Counted from the first letter of the stretch, positions 53,191 to 61,087 are shown. The stretch: DNA of 64,000 bases from Bacillota bacterium (GCA_023410475.1 JAEYPS010000025.1:124001-188000), one strand, 5' to 3'. Program-made: numbers and translations. Notes: a model not told the origin generated them from the sequence alone.

Positions 53191-53463
53191 TTACTTGGGC
53201 AGTATGCCTTCGACGTCGTCGTGCGGGCGCGGTATCACGTGTACGCTGTACAGCTCTCCTACTCTCTTAGCCGCTGCGGCTCCGGCGTCAACGGACGCTT
53301 TTACGGCGCCTACGTCGCCCCTTACCATCACGGTCACGAGCCCCGACCCTATCTTCTCTTTGCCGACGAGCGTAACGTTAGCCGCCTTAACCATAGCGTC
53401 CGCGGCTTCTATCGCGCCTACGAGCCCTTTTGTCTCGACCATTCCGAGTGCCTGCTTTTCCAT
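53191..53463 (-). CDS. BMC shell hexamer protein (BMC-H, PduA/EutM-like), copy 1
   Basis: The 90-residue single BMC-domain protein has ALGMVETKGLVGAIEAADAMVKAANV and the pore motif KIGSGLVTV, followed by GDVGAVKASVDAGAAAAKRVGEL. It forms hexagonal tiles with a small polar pore. It is about 90% identical to the copies at 53789 and 61886; differences are mostly in the C-terminal tail (here DDVEGILPK). Confidence 0.96.
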   Translation of the reverse strand: MEKQALGMVETKGLVGAIEAADAMVKAANVTLVGKEKIGSGLVTVMVRGDVGAVKASVDAGAAAAKRVGELYSVHVIPRPHDDVEGILPK

Positions 53464-53493
53464 TTCATATCCCCTTTCGAGTTGATTTTTGTG

Positions 53494-53760
53494 TTACATG
53501 TTTTCGTTGTATTCGTCTATAAACCCTACTATAGCCGCGTCCGCGGGCACAAGGCCGCTGCGGAATATCAGGCTCGCTTCCTTTGAGCCTATGAGATACA
53601 CATAGTCTCCGCTGCCCGCCTGACGCGTTTGATCTGCCGCGACTATCGTCTTGCCCGGCTTGCCGTTCTCGACCGTCTGCACGAGCAGCAGCTTTATGCC
53701 GCGAAGCCCCTCGTCCTTGACCGTCGACACGACAGAGCCCACAACCCTGCCGGTATACAT
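53494..53760 (-). CDS. BMC vertex protein, EutN/CcmL family (BMC-P), copy 2
   Basis: The 88-residue protein has MYTGRVVGSVVSTVKDEGLRGIKLLLVQTVENGKP, a SGDYVYLIGSKEASLIF core and PADAAIVGFIDEYN. It is the shortest and most typical of the three vertex proteins. It lies between two BMC-H genes. Confidence 0.94.
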   Translation of the reverse strand: MYTGRVVGSVVSTVKDEGLRGIKLLLVQTVENGKPGKTIVAADQTRQAGSGDYVYLIGSKEASLIFRSGLVPADAAIVGFIDEYNENM

Positions 53761-53788
53761 ATCCTCTACCTCCGGCGAAACGTCAGCA

Positions 53789-54091
53789 TTATTTCGCCGA
53801 CGCTTTCGCGGCTTTTACTTCCCCGGGCAGTATGCCTTCGACATCCTCGTGCGGGTGGGGTATCACGTGTACGCTGTAAAGCTCTCCTACCCTCTTTGCG
53901 GCAGCCGCTCCTGCGTCCACGGCGGCCTTAACGGCGCCTACGTCTCCCCTTACCATCACGGTCACGAGCCCCGACCCTATCTTCTCCTTGCCCATAAGCG
54001 TGACGTTAGCCGCCTTTACCATAGCGTCCGCCGCCTCTATCGCGCCCACGAGCCCTTTCGTTTCGACCATTCCCAGTGCTTCCTTTGCCAT
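53789..54091 (-). CDS. BMC shell hexamer protein (BMC-H), copy 2
   Basis: The 100-residue protein matches the other BMC-H copies nearly throughout (pore KIGSGLVTV) but has a longer Ala/Lys-rich C-terminal tail (GEVKAAKASAK). I chose the ATG at 54091, which has AAAGGAG upstream. It follows the BMC-T gene across a strong hairpin at 54124-54150. Confidence 0.96.
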   Translation of the reverse strand: MAKEALGMVETKGLVGAIEAADAMVKAANVTLMGKEKIGSGLVTVMVRGDVGAVKAAVDAGAAAAKRVGELYSVHVIPHPHEDVEGILPGEVKAAKASAK

Positions 54092-54123
54092 GTTCGTTTC
54101 TCCTTTTATCAATTTTTCTCTCA

Positions 54124-54150
54124 CCCCAAAAAGCTTTAGGCTTTTTGGGG
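54124..54150 (-). repeat. Perfect 11-bp hairpin between BMC-T and BMC-H genes
   Basis: CCCCAAAAAGC (54124-54134) pairs with GCTTTTTGGGG (54140-54150) around a 5-base loop. There is no T-run after it on the minus strand, so it may mark an RNA processing or stability boundary before the abundant hexamer genes. It shares arms with the cwlJ-gerQ hairpin. Confidence 0.6.
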
Positions 54151-54158
54151 ATCCCGTA

Positions 54159-54704
54159 TTAAAACAAAGCCTGTAATATATCCGGATGCGGCGACGGTAT
54201 CACCGCCGTGCCCGCTGCCATCCCCTGCGCCTGCTCGAGCCCTTTAGCCGACTCCACCGCCGACTTTACCGCCGACACGTCTCCCGTCAGCACTATAAAG
54301 CTCTTTCCTCCAAGGCCTCTGCCCAGCCTCACCTCTATAAGCCTTACGTCCGCCGCCTTGACTGCCGCGTCCGCGCATATCACAGCCGACGCGAGCGAGA
54401 ACGTCTCTATTATACCGAGAGCGCCCGGCTCGCCTATATCCGAGCACGCGCACATCGCCTCTATGACCTGCTCATGAACGTTTGGTATCACTATGCTGTC
54501 CACGAGCACGTAATCGGCACACTCAGCACCGGCTGCCACCGACGCGTTTACGGCGGCGACGTCCCCCGACACTATCACTATGTACTTGCCCGCGCACACG
54601 GCCTGCGCCGTTACGAGCGAAACGTCAGCGGCCTTCATCATTGCGTCGCCCGCCTCTATCCCGGCCGGTATCGAATTCGTCTCTATCATCCCAAGCGCGT
54701 TCAT
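54159..54704 (-). CDS. pduT: BMC trimeric shell protein with tandem BMC domains, PduT-like
   Basis: The 181-residue protein has two BMC domains (about 1-90 and 94-181; ALGMIETNSIPAGIEAGDAM and ALGIIETFSLASAVICADAA). Cys37 in QAVCAGKY matches the pore cysteine of PduT (PVCPGK), which ligates a 4Fe-4S cluster at the trimer centre. This would let electrons cross the shell, in agreement with the PduS-like gene 21 bases upstream in transcription. AAGGAG precedes the ATG. Confidence 0.92.
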   Translation of the reverse strand: MNALGMIETNSIPAGIEAGDAMMKAADVSLVTAQAVCAGKYIVIVSGDVAAVNASVAAGAECADYVLVDSIVIPNVHEQVIEAMCACSDIGEPGALGIIETFSLASAVICADAAVKAADVRLIEVRLGRGLGGKSFIVLTGDVSAVKSAVESAKGLEQAQGMAAGTAVIPSPHPDILQALF

Positions 54705-54725
54705 CGTATACTCTCCTTGTGGCTG

Positions 54726-56033
54726 CTACGCCCGTACCTCTATATATGTATCCGTCACAGCGGCGACCGTGCCGCTTATGCTTGCGTGCACCATCGCTCC
54801 CATCCTGCCTTCAGGTATCTTGGCGACCAGCTGCCCTTTTTCCACCGTATCACCCTGCTTAACTACCGGCAGCGACGGCGAGCCTATATGTTCTTTAAGC
54901 GGCAGCCTTACGTGACGTATGTCCGGGCTCTGCGCAAGCGGCGTATCTGCGTCGTACTTTGCTATGCCCATCCTCGCCATAAGGCGGTAAGTGGGCACCT
55001 TCAGAAAATCAGGCGCAGGATTCCCTTTGACTTTCTTTTCGGACTTCATTCCACCTGCCGCAAGCGCCTGTTTCATCCTCATCATCATCCTGCTGGGCGA
55101 GAGTCCGAAGTTGCACGCGTAGTAGGTGCATATGCCGCAGTCGCAGCACGAGAATACTCCGTTCGGGTCTCCGAGAAGGCTGCCCTGTCCCATGAACGCC
55201 GCCCGCATAGCCTTGTGCGGCTCGACGCCGAGTCCGAGAGCGTTCCTCGGGCACATCTCGGTGCACATGTTGCACTGGCTGCACGCGGCCTTGGCTAGCT
55301 TTAAGTCAAGCCCTGTATCCGTCTTCTTCAGCACAAGCGGATGATCAGACCTCAGAACTATCACTCCGCCTGTCGTTTTGCCGACAGCCTCGCCCCAGTC
55401 GCGGCTCAGCCTGCCTGTCGCCGGCCCGCCCACTATCAGCGTATAGCCTCCCATGCTGTCCGGGCCCCCGGCCGCTTTTATCAACTCCTCAAACGGAGTC
55501 CCCACCGGCACGCACAGCGTAACCGGTCGTTTCACCTCTCCAGCCACCGTCACGAATCTCTCCGTGACCGGCTTTGTGTCCAGCGCGTCCGATATCTGCG
55601 CCAGCGTCGTTACATTGCACACCACCGCTCCCACATCGAGGGGTATGCCCCCTGTGGGCACCACCTTGCCTGTTACCTCATATACCATCTGCTGCTCGTC
55701 GCCGGCCGGGTAGTAGTTATCCAGCGGGAACAGCCGCACGCCGCTTTCACCCTTTATCACTCTTTGCAGAGCTTCTATGGCTTTCGTGTTCTTTTTCTTG
55801 ACGCAGAGCACACCCTCGCTTGCGCCCGTCGATTCCATCATCGCCTTGAGTCCGCGCACTATCTTTTCGGGGTGCAGCGTCATCATCAGCTTGTCGGCTC
55901 TCAGCAACGGCTCGCATTCAGCGCCGTTTGCGAGCACTATGCCCGCACTGCTCATCGCCTTTATATGTGCCGGAAAACCCGCTCCGCCCGCGCCCACGAC
56001 GCCCGCCTCGCGGATCAAATCTGCAACGCTCAT
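54726..56033 (-). CDS. pduS: PduS-like flavin/Fe-S electron-transfer protein (RnfC family)
   Basis: The 435-residue protein has an RnfC/Nqo1-type nucleotide-binding segment (GVVGAGGAGFPAH), an SLBB-like middle, a 4Fe-4S motif CSQCNMCTEMCP (about 250-261), a second Cys cluster FSCCDCGICTYYAC (about 295-308) that is not a standard CxxCxxCxxxCP, and a C-terminal barrel-sandwich (PVVKQGDTVEKGQLVAKIPEGRMGA). PduS reduces cobalamin in Pdu compartments. No B12-dependent enzyme is seen here, so general NADH/electron export is more likely. Confidence 0.92.
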   Translation of the reverse strand: MSVADLIREAGVVGAGGAGFPAHIKAMSSAGIVLANGAECEPLLRADKLMMTLHPEKIVRGLKAMMESTGASEGVLCVKKKNTKAIEALQRVIKGESGVRLFPLDNYYPAGDEQQMVYEVTGKVVPTGGIPLDVGAVVCNVTTLAQISDALDTKPVTERFVTVAGEVKRPVTLCVPVGTPFEELIKAAGGPDSMGGYTLIVGGPATGRLSRDWGEAVGKTTGGVIVLRSDHPLVLKKTDTGLDLKLAKAACSQCNMCTEMCPRNALGLGVEPHKAMRAAFMGQGSLLGDPNGVFSCCDCGICTYYACNFGLSPSRMMMRMKQALAAGGMKSEKKVKGNPAPDFLKVPTYRLMARMGIAKYDADTPLAQSPDIRHVRLPLKEHIGSPSLPVVKQGDTVEKGQLVAKIPEGRMGAMVHASISGTVAAVTDTYIEVRA

Positions 56034-56045
56034 CTTTCTCCCCTA

Positions 56046-56096
56046 TACTTATACTATCCTGATACTTATACTATCCTGATACTTATACTATCCTGA
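56046..56096. repeat. Three exact 17-bp tandem repeats at the pduS-aldehyde dehydrogenase junction
   Basis: The unit TACTTATACTATCCTGA occurs at 56046-56062, 56063-56079 and 56080-56096. The third copy contains the last codons and the stop of the aldehyde dehydrogenase gene. The array may vary in copy number by slippage. Confidence 0.9.
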
Positions 56097-57492
56097 AATT
56101 GCCGTACAGCACGCACCGCCTCGAGCGCGTGAACGTCCTCGCGCTCGTCACGCCCTCTCCTGTCGGCGTCGCTATCGTCAATGACGCGAACCCTTCCCCT
56201 CCGAACCCGAGCCCGGCGTACGACGGGGCGTTCTTTACGAATATCGTGGTATTAAGCGCCTTTGCCGCCATCGACAGGTGCGTTATGTTCTGAGAATGTA
56301 TCATCGCCGTATGACGGTACCCGTTCTCGGCCTTTATCGCCTTCTCTATAGCTTCCTCTATGGTATTTACCCTCGCTATGCCGAGCACCGGCATCAGCAT
56401 CTCCGTGGTGATGAACGGATGCTCTTCGTTGACCGCGGCTATCACGAGCCGTGGGCTGCCCGAAAAGCTTACGCCGCTCTCTTTGAGTATCACGGCTGCG
56501 TCCCTGCCCACGAAGTCCCTTTTTGCCGTGTATGCCCCGTCTTTGCGCTCAAATACGGTATTTACCACTTTGTCTATGTCCGAGCCGTGTATGCGGTGCG
56601 CGCCGTGCTTCTCCATCTCGCGCATCAGCTGCTCCGCTATATTCGAGAACGCGAACACTTCCTTCTCGGCTATGCACAGCACGTTGTTGTCGAAGCTCGC
56701 TCCGTCCACTATGTCCTTCGCTGCCTGCGGTATTATCGCGGTATCGTCCACTATTACCGGAGGGTTGCCGGGCCCCGCGGCTATGACCTTCTTGCCCGTC
56801 TTCATCGCCACCTTGACGACGGCCTCACCGCCCGTTATGGACAGCAGCGGTATGTCGGGGTGCTCCATTATGTACTTGCCCGTCTCTATCGTAGGCTCCT
56901 TCACGGTGCAGATCAGCGTCCCCGGCCCTCCTGCCCCGGCTATGGCGTCGTTCAGTATGCGCATCGCCTCGGTGGAGACGTTTTTGGCCGCGGGATGCGG
57001 GTTGAACACCACGGCGTTGCCCGCGGCTATCATGCTTATCGAGTTATTGATAATGCTCGAAGGCGGGTTCGTCGATGGCGTTATCGAGCCTATCACGCCA
57101 AACGGGGCGCTCTCGACGAGCGTCAGCCCGAAGTCTCCCGATACCGCCGACGCGGACAGGTCTTCTATGCCGGGCGTCTTGTCGGCGGCGAGCAGGTTCT
57201 TCTTTACCTTGTCCTCCACCTTGCCGTAGCCCGTCTCGCTGCAGGCGAGTTCCGCGAGATATCTCGCGTTCTTCCTTGCTGCCGCGCGCATGGCTTCTAT
57301 GAGCTTTCCTCTCTTCTCGAGAGATATATTCATCAGCTCTCTCTGCGCGGCTTTCGCGGACTGTATCGCCTGCTCTGCCGTATCGCACAGCCAGCAGCCC
57401 GAAGCCGCCTGCTCCGCTATGCTGCCCGTTCCCGCTATCTGCCTTACTGTATCCTCTACTATACTTCTTATCTGTTCATCCGTTAAACTCAT
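56083..57492 (-). CDS. pduP: CoA-acylating aldehyde dehydrogenase of BMC type (PduP/EutE)
   Basis: The 469-residue enzyme has ITPSTNPPSSIINNSISMIAAGNAVVFNPHPAAK, a GPGNPPVIVD segment, and catalytic Cys in DNNVLCIAEKE (about 260), as in PduP and EutE. It converts a short aldehyde plus CoA to acyl-CoA with NAD. The N-terminal helix SLTDEQIRSIVEDTVRQIAG with a following linker is a typical encapsulation peptide. It lies between the vertex gene and pduS and should work with PduL. Confidence 0.96.
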   Translation of the reverse strand: MSLTDEQIRSIVEDTVRQIAGTGSIAEQAASGCWLCDTAEQAIQSAKAAQRELMNISLEKRGKLIEAMRAAARKNARYLAELACSETGYGKVEDKVKKNLLAADKTPGIEDLSASAVSGDFGLTLVESAPFGVIGSITPSTNPPSSIINNSISMIAAGNAVVFNPHPAAKNVSTEAMRILNDAIAGAGGPGTLICTVKEPTIETGKYIMEHPDIPLLSITGGEAVVKVAMKTGKKVIAAGPGNPPVIVDDTAIIPQAAKDIVDGASFDNNVLCIAEKEVFAFSNIAEQLMREMEKHGAHRIHGSDIDKVVNTVFERKDGAYTAKRDFVGRDAAVILKESGVSFSGSPRLVIAAVNEEHPFITTEMLMPVLGIARVNTIEEAIEKAIKAENGYRHTAMIHSQNITHLSMAAKALNTTIFVKNAPSYAGLGFGGEGFASLTIATPTGEGVTSARTFTRSRRCVLYGNFRIV

Positions 57493-57539
57493 ATCAAACC
57501 CTCAACGCTTTATTTTGCCGTTTCCGGTGTTTTCGGTTT

Positions 57540-57857
57540 TTACTGCTCCCGGCTTTCTTTTGTTTCATACTTTTTAAACACGAGCTTGCCCCGAAGCTCC
57601 ACCGAATCTATTATCGCCGTTATCGCGAGGTCGGAGGGCTTGCCGTCCGTTAAAGCCGTCTGTCTCGACGAGCTTCCCGATACGCACATCACTACCTCGC
57701 CTTCGCCAGCGCCCACAGTGTCTATCGCAACGAGCGGCGCTCCTTTTTCCTCGAAGCTTTCTATGTCTATGGGAACGACTATCAGCAGCTTTAAGCCTAC
57801 AAGCTTATCCGCTTTGTTTGTGCTGACGACGTTGCCTCTCACTCTCGCAAGTATCAT
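57540..57857 (-). CDS. BMC vertex protein, EutN/CcmL family (BMC-P), copy 3
   Basis: The 105-residue protein has MILARVRGNVVSTNKADKLVGLKLLIV, a VDTVGAGEGEVVMCVSGSSSRQ-type core, ITAIIDSVELRG and a charged C-terminal extension (KKYETKESREQ). It is the most diverged of the three vertex proteins. It follows the unknown cargo gene by 12 bases. Confidence 0.93.
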   Translation of the reverse strand: MILARVRGNVVSTNKADKLVGLKLLIVVPIDIESFEEKGAPLVAIDTVGAGEGEVVMCVSGSSSRQTALTDGKPSDLAITAIIDSVELRGKLVFKKYETKESREQ

Positions 57858-57869
57858 ACAGATTCTCCT

Positions 57870-58547
57870 TTACTCATCGATCGATATGCCGAGCTCCCTC
57901 GCCGCGTCTCTCGCGAGCGGCGTCACGACTGCTCCCGGTGCGCACCGCACTCTCTCGCGGCCTTGCCTGTGAGCATCCTCTATCTCGGTCTCGGTCACCA
58001 GCTCCAGCTGCCCTTCCGGCCTTCCTACCGACAGCTTCAGCGAGACTACCTTTGCCCCCATGTCCTCTATGGCTTTAAGGGCATCATTGAGGCCCTCGAA
58101 AAACGTCCCCCGGCGAAACCCCGGCCTCTCGAAGTCGAGCACTACCGTCACGTTCTTCTCCCACAGCAGAGCGCGCATAAACGCGCTTTCGAACAATCCT
58201 TTGTCGTCGCCCTGCGCAATGTTCTTCAGCATCCACAGAGGCGGCGAGACGAGCAGTATATCCGCGTATCCTTTGAGCTTCGACATCAGCCGCTGTTTGT
58301 CGTCTGCGGTCGCCATGCCTGCGATGCTGAAGCCTTCAAGCGCCGCTGCTCCTTCTCCCGTCAATGTTACGCCGCCACCATATTTTTGCTTCAGGTATTC
58401 CTTCAGCGGCGCGGGGTCGGGCACGTACGAAGGTATCATCGCGAGCGCTCCAGCTTCAGTCTTCTCAGGCTCAAGCACACGACGTATCACCTGCTCCGCT
58501 ATGCGGCGTATCAGTATCTTAAGTTCTCTCTCGTCCTCTATGTTCAT
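57870..58547 (-). CDS. BMC-associated protein of unknown function with targeting-like helix
   Basis: I do not recognise a defined enzyme in this 225-residue protein. It begins with an amphipathic helix (ELKILIRRIAEQVIRRVLE) like encapsulation peptides, followed by a linker. The centre has an alpha/beta pattern (ADILLVSPPLWMLKNIA, NVTVVLDFERPG, GAKVVSLKLSV). The C-terminus GAVVTPLARDAARELGISID resembles the ends of several Pdu/Eut accessory proteins. The fold may be flavoprotein-like. It overlaps pduL by four bases, so a role in the same aldehyde pathway is likely. Confidence 0.8.
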   Translation of the reverse strand: MNIEDERELKILIRRIAEQVIRRVLEPEKTEAGALAMIPSYVPDPAPLKEYLKQKYGGGVTLTGEGAAALEGFSIAGMATADDKQRLMSKLKGYADILLVSPPLWMLKNIAQGDDKGLFESAFMRALLWEKNVTVVLDFERPGFRRGTFFEGLNDALKAIEDMGAKVVSLKLSVGRPEGQLELVTETEIEDAHRQGRERVRCAPGAVVTPLARDAARELGISIDE

Positions 58548-59179
58548 ATCAAAAGTTCCAGAAGCTCGCCGTTTTTGATGCCCGCGGCGTTCGCCTCGTC
58601 CGTGTCTATGTGAAGCTCGAGCGAGTGCCCTTTACCGGCGCGCACGAGTATATTCCCGAATATGATTTCTCTTTCGCCTTTCTTCCCGGCGCTGACGATG
58701 TCTTTGTCTTTGAGGCCGTACTCCGCCGCTTCGTCTCCCGACATATGAAGGTGTCTCGCGGCCACTATCACGCCATTGGCTATATTAACTTCACCCTTCG
58801 GCCCTGTCAGCGTGCAGCCCGGCGTTCCCGCTATGTCGCCCGACATTCGCACCGCGGGCTCTATTCCCAGCCTGTATGTGTCCGTCAGCGACACCTCGAC
58901 CTGAGTCTCGGGTCGCTCTGGCCCGAGTATCCTCACGCCCTCGATGCGCCCTTTCGGGCCTGCGACCGTCACCTGCTCCTCGCACGCGTACTGCCCCGGC
59001 TGCGACAGCGGCCGCAGCTTTTTAAGCGCGTATTCCGCTCCGAACAGCTTTTCCCTGTCTGCCGCCGATATGTGTATGTGCCGGTTCGACGCCGCCGCAG
59101 GGATGTAGTATTCTTTGTTTTGCGCGAGACGTCTTATTACTGCCAGCGTCACTGCGCGCGTAATATCTGCCTTATTCAT
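58544..59179 (-). CDS. pduL: Phosphate propanoyltransferase PduL
   Basis: The 211-residue enzyme has the two zinc-site motifs ASNRHIHIS (about 30) and VAARHLHMS (about 142), with the ELHIDTDEANAAG C-terminus. PduL converts acyl-CoA and phosphate to acyl phosphate and recycles CoA inside the shell. An N-terminal helix (ITRAVTLAVIRRLAQN) may target it. It lies six bases after the class II aldolase gene. Confidence 0.96.
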   Translation of the reverse strand: MNKADITRAVTLAVIRRLAQNKEYYIPAAASNRHIHISAADREKLFGAEYALKKLRPLSQPGQYACEEQVTVAGPKGRIEGVRILGPERPETQVEVSLTDTYRLGIEPAVRMSGDIAGTPGCTLTGPKGEVNIANGVIVAARHLHMSGDEAAEYGLKDKDIVSAGKKGEREIIFGNILVRAGKGHSLELHIDTDEANAAGIKNGELLELLI

Positions 59180-59185
59180 AAACCC

Positions 59186-59827
59186 TTATTTATGCTTCTG
59201 CCCGTATGTCTTGTGTATCTCCACTGCGTCCAGCGTCTGCTCTTGCGTCATTATTGCGGTCTCCCCGGCGGCCTTTGCCGCAAGATACGTCTTCGCGGCG
59301 TCTTCCATATAAACGGCGGCGTACAGCGCCTCTTTCAGGTCTCTTCCTACCGTTATAACACCGTGGTGCTTTAATATAACAGCGCGCCTCTCGCCTATGT
59401 GCTTTACAGTCTGCACGCCCATATCGAGGCTCGCAGCCGAGCAATACGGCGCTACGTTGACCTCACCAAGTGTCACGTTGGCGAGCGTCGTAACAGCTGC
59501 GGGAAGAACGTCGCCTATAAGCCCTGCCGCCGTGGCGTACGGTTGGTGAGTATGTATTATCGCGTTCACCTCAGGCATTTGTTCATATATGTACAGCAGC
59601 GCCACCGTATCAACGGATTCGCGCATCGTGCCCTCTATGCGATTGCCCTTTATATCTACAACAACAACGTCGCGCTCTTTCATTGTCTCATACGATGTTC
59701 CCGAAGGCGTTACGAGTATGTGCTCTCCCACCCTCATGCTTACATTGCCGCCCGAAAGGCTTACAAGCCCGCTTTTCTTTATCTCCAGCGCCGCATCGAT
59801 GATCATTCTTTTTTGCTTTTTGTACAT
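59186..59827 (-). CDS. Class II aldolase / sugar-phosphate epimerase family (FucA/AraD-like)
   Basis: The 213-residue protein has GLVSLSGGNVSMRVG, VTPSGTSYETMKERDVVVVD, IHTHQPYAT (zinc His pair near 92-94), and KHHGVITVG (third His near 153). This is the class II aldolase fold of fuculose-phosphate aldolase and ribulose-phosphate 4-epimerase. The residue in the FucA Glu73 position looks like Asp (MRESVDT), as in the epimerases, so either activity is possible. It has no targeting helix. GGAGGG precedes the ATG and its own promoter lies upstream. Confidence 0.85.
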   Translation of the reverse strand: MYKKQKRMIIDAALEIKKSGLVSLSGGNVSMRVGEHILVTPSGTSYETMKERDVVVVDIKGNRIEGTMRESVDTVALLYIYEQMPEVNAIIHTHQPYATAAGLIGDVLPAAVTTLANVTLGEVNVAPYCSAASLDMGVQTVKHIGERRAVILKHHGVITVGRDLKEALYAAVYMEDAAKTYLAAKAAGETAIMTQEQTLDAVEIHKTYGQKHK

Positions 59828-59899
59828 GGCTTTAAGCCCTCCGCTTAGTGAATTTGATAGATTGAGAATTTTACAAATGACTTGACGTTTGCTGATATT

Positions 59900-59928
59900 A
59901 ATATAACATATGTCAACACATTTGTCAA
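59900..59928 (-). promoter_or_regulatory. Internal promoter of the BMC operon with possible operators
   Basis: On the minus strand TTGACA (59923-59928) and TATATT (59900-59905) are separated by 17 bases. A second TTGACA lies at 59911-59916. Inverted arms ACAAATG (59873-59879) and CATTTGT (59919-59925) flank the start region about 46 bases apart and could bind a regulator. The spacing would separate expression of the aldolase-PduL-shell genes from the genes upstream. Confidence 0.6.
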
Positions 59929-59954
59929 TTCGGCGGGGGCAACGCCGCGGCTTG

Positions 59955-61085
59955 TCAGACGTTTATCCACGCTCCCGCTTTGTCCGATTCGTAAGCGGCC
60001 TGCATCACGCGCTGTATATAAGCCCCGTCCTTAAAGTCCGGCGTACATGGCTTGCCTTCATACACACAATCTAGAAAGCTGTATAGGCTGTGCACATGAG
60101 CCCTGAGCCATCCTCCCGGCAGCTTCGGCGACGGAAAGCTTCCGCCCGGTGATTCGTACCTTTGCACGGATTCTATCTTTGTGAACCCCTTGTGTCCCCC
60201 GAGCGCCGAATCCGGCAGCGTATTGTCGTAGAACCACACCCAGTTAGGCTCCATAAGGTCAAACTTAATCGCGCCCTTTTCGCCGTAAATCTCGACTCTG
60301 AATTCGTCGTTGCTGCCCGTCGCAAGCTTAGAGGCCTCTATAGTGCCTATCGCGCCGCTGTTCATCTCAGCGGTTATATACGCGGCGTCCTCGACCTGCA
60401 CGCTGCGTTCATTTCCTTCGCCATCCAGCCTTACTGCATGCGCCGTCTGCATTCTGGCATTGAGCGCCTTATAACCGCCTATCAGGTAAAAGATCATATC
60501 GAGCGCATGCGAGCCCATATCAAAAAGCGTTCCGCCGCAAGAGTATTGCTTATCGAATTTCCAGTTATACTTTTTTGAAGGTTCAACGTTGCTGGGATGC
60601 TGATATGACGCTCTGAAGCTGAGTATCCTTCCCAGCCGCCCTTGCTCTATTATCTGCTTAGCGCGCATCACCGCTGCGAAAAAGCGGTTGTGGAAGACTA
60701 TCTGATGCCTTAAGTCCCTGCCCTCTACAGCCCGCAGTATTTCATGCGCCTCGTCTTCGTTGGCTGCCAGAGGCTTTTCGCAGTATATATTGATGCCGCG
60801 CTTCGCCGCCTTAATTGCCGCCTCCGCGTGCTGGAAGTTCGGGAGGCATATGCTGACGGCGTCGATGTCTGCGCGAAGCAGTATGTCGTCCATGTCATCC
60901 GTCGCGAACTCAAACCCGAAGGAATCTCTCGCTTTCTCTGCCGTTTTCAGCGTCCGGTTATATACACCCGCGAGCGTTGCCTTAAACGGAAGATCCTTAT
61001 AGAAGAACGGAAGCGCCGTATAGGCGTAGGTATGGACCTCTCCTATGAAGCCCATACCCAGCACCGCAACTCTGATCTCTTTCAT
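59955..61085 (-). CDS. Gfo/Idh/MocA-family sugar dehydrogenase (BMC locus)
   Basis: The 376-residue protein has VAVLGMGFIGEVHTYAY, the motif YCEKPLAANEDEA (Lys about 95), and GGTLFDMGSHALDMIFYLIGG. It should oxidise a sugar or sugar derivative with NAD(P). It differs from the family member at 37687, so the two are not recent duplicates. The ATG at 61085 lies two bases after the SDR stop; an upstream ATG at 61121 overlaps the SDR gene. There is no encapsulation helix. Confidence 0.9.
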   Translation of the reverse strand: MKEIRVAVLGMGFIGEVHTYAYTALPFFYKDLPFKATLAGVYNRTLKTAEKARDSFGFEFATDDMDDILLRADIDAVSICLPNFQHAEAAIKAAKRGINIYCEKPLAANEDEAHEILRAVEGRDLRHQIVFHNRFFAAVMRAKQIIEQGRLGRILSFRASYQHPSNVEPSKKYNWKFDKQYSCGGTLFDMGSHALDMIFYLIGGYKALNARMQTAHAVRLDGEGNERSVQVEDAAYITAEMNSGAIGTIEASKLATGSNDEFRVEIYGEKGAIKFDLMEPNWVWFYDNTLPDSALGGHKGFTKIESVQRYESPGGSFPSPKLPGGWLRAHVHSLYSFLDCVYEGKPCTPDFKDGAYIQRVMQAAYESDKAGAWINV

Positions 61086-61087
61086 GG

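Noticed and set aside
54092..54124. N-terminal extension of the second BMC-H protein
   Set aside because: AAAGGAG lies inside the extension and fits the ATG at 54091; BMC-H proteins start just before the ALGMVETKG segment.
54726..56033. Cobalamin reduction as the role of the PduS-like protein
   Set aside because: No B12-dependent enzyme, adenosyltransferase or cobalamin riboswitch is visible in the window.
59186..59827. Firm call as fuculose-phosphate aldolase and hence a fucose/rhamnose BMC
   Set aside because: The residue at the catalytic Glu position looks like Asp, as in the epimerases, no isomerase or kinase of those pathways is visible, and two DeoC homologues point to sugar phosphates.
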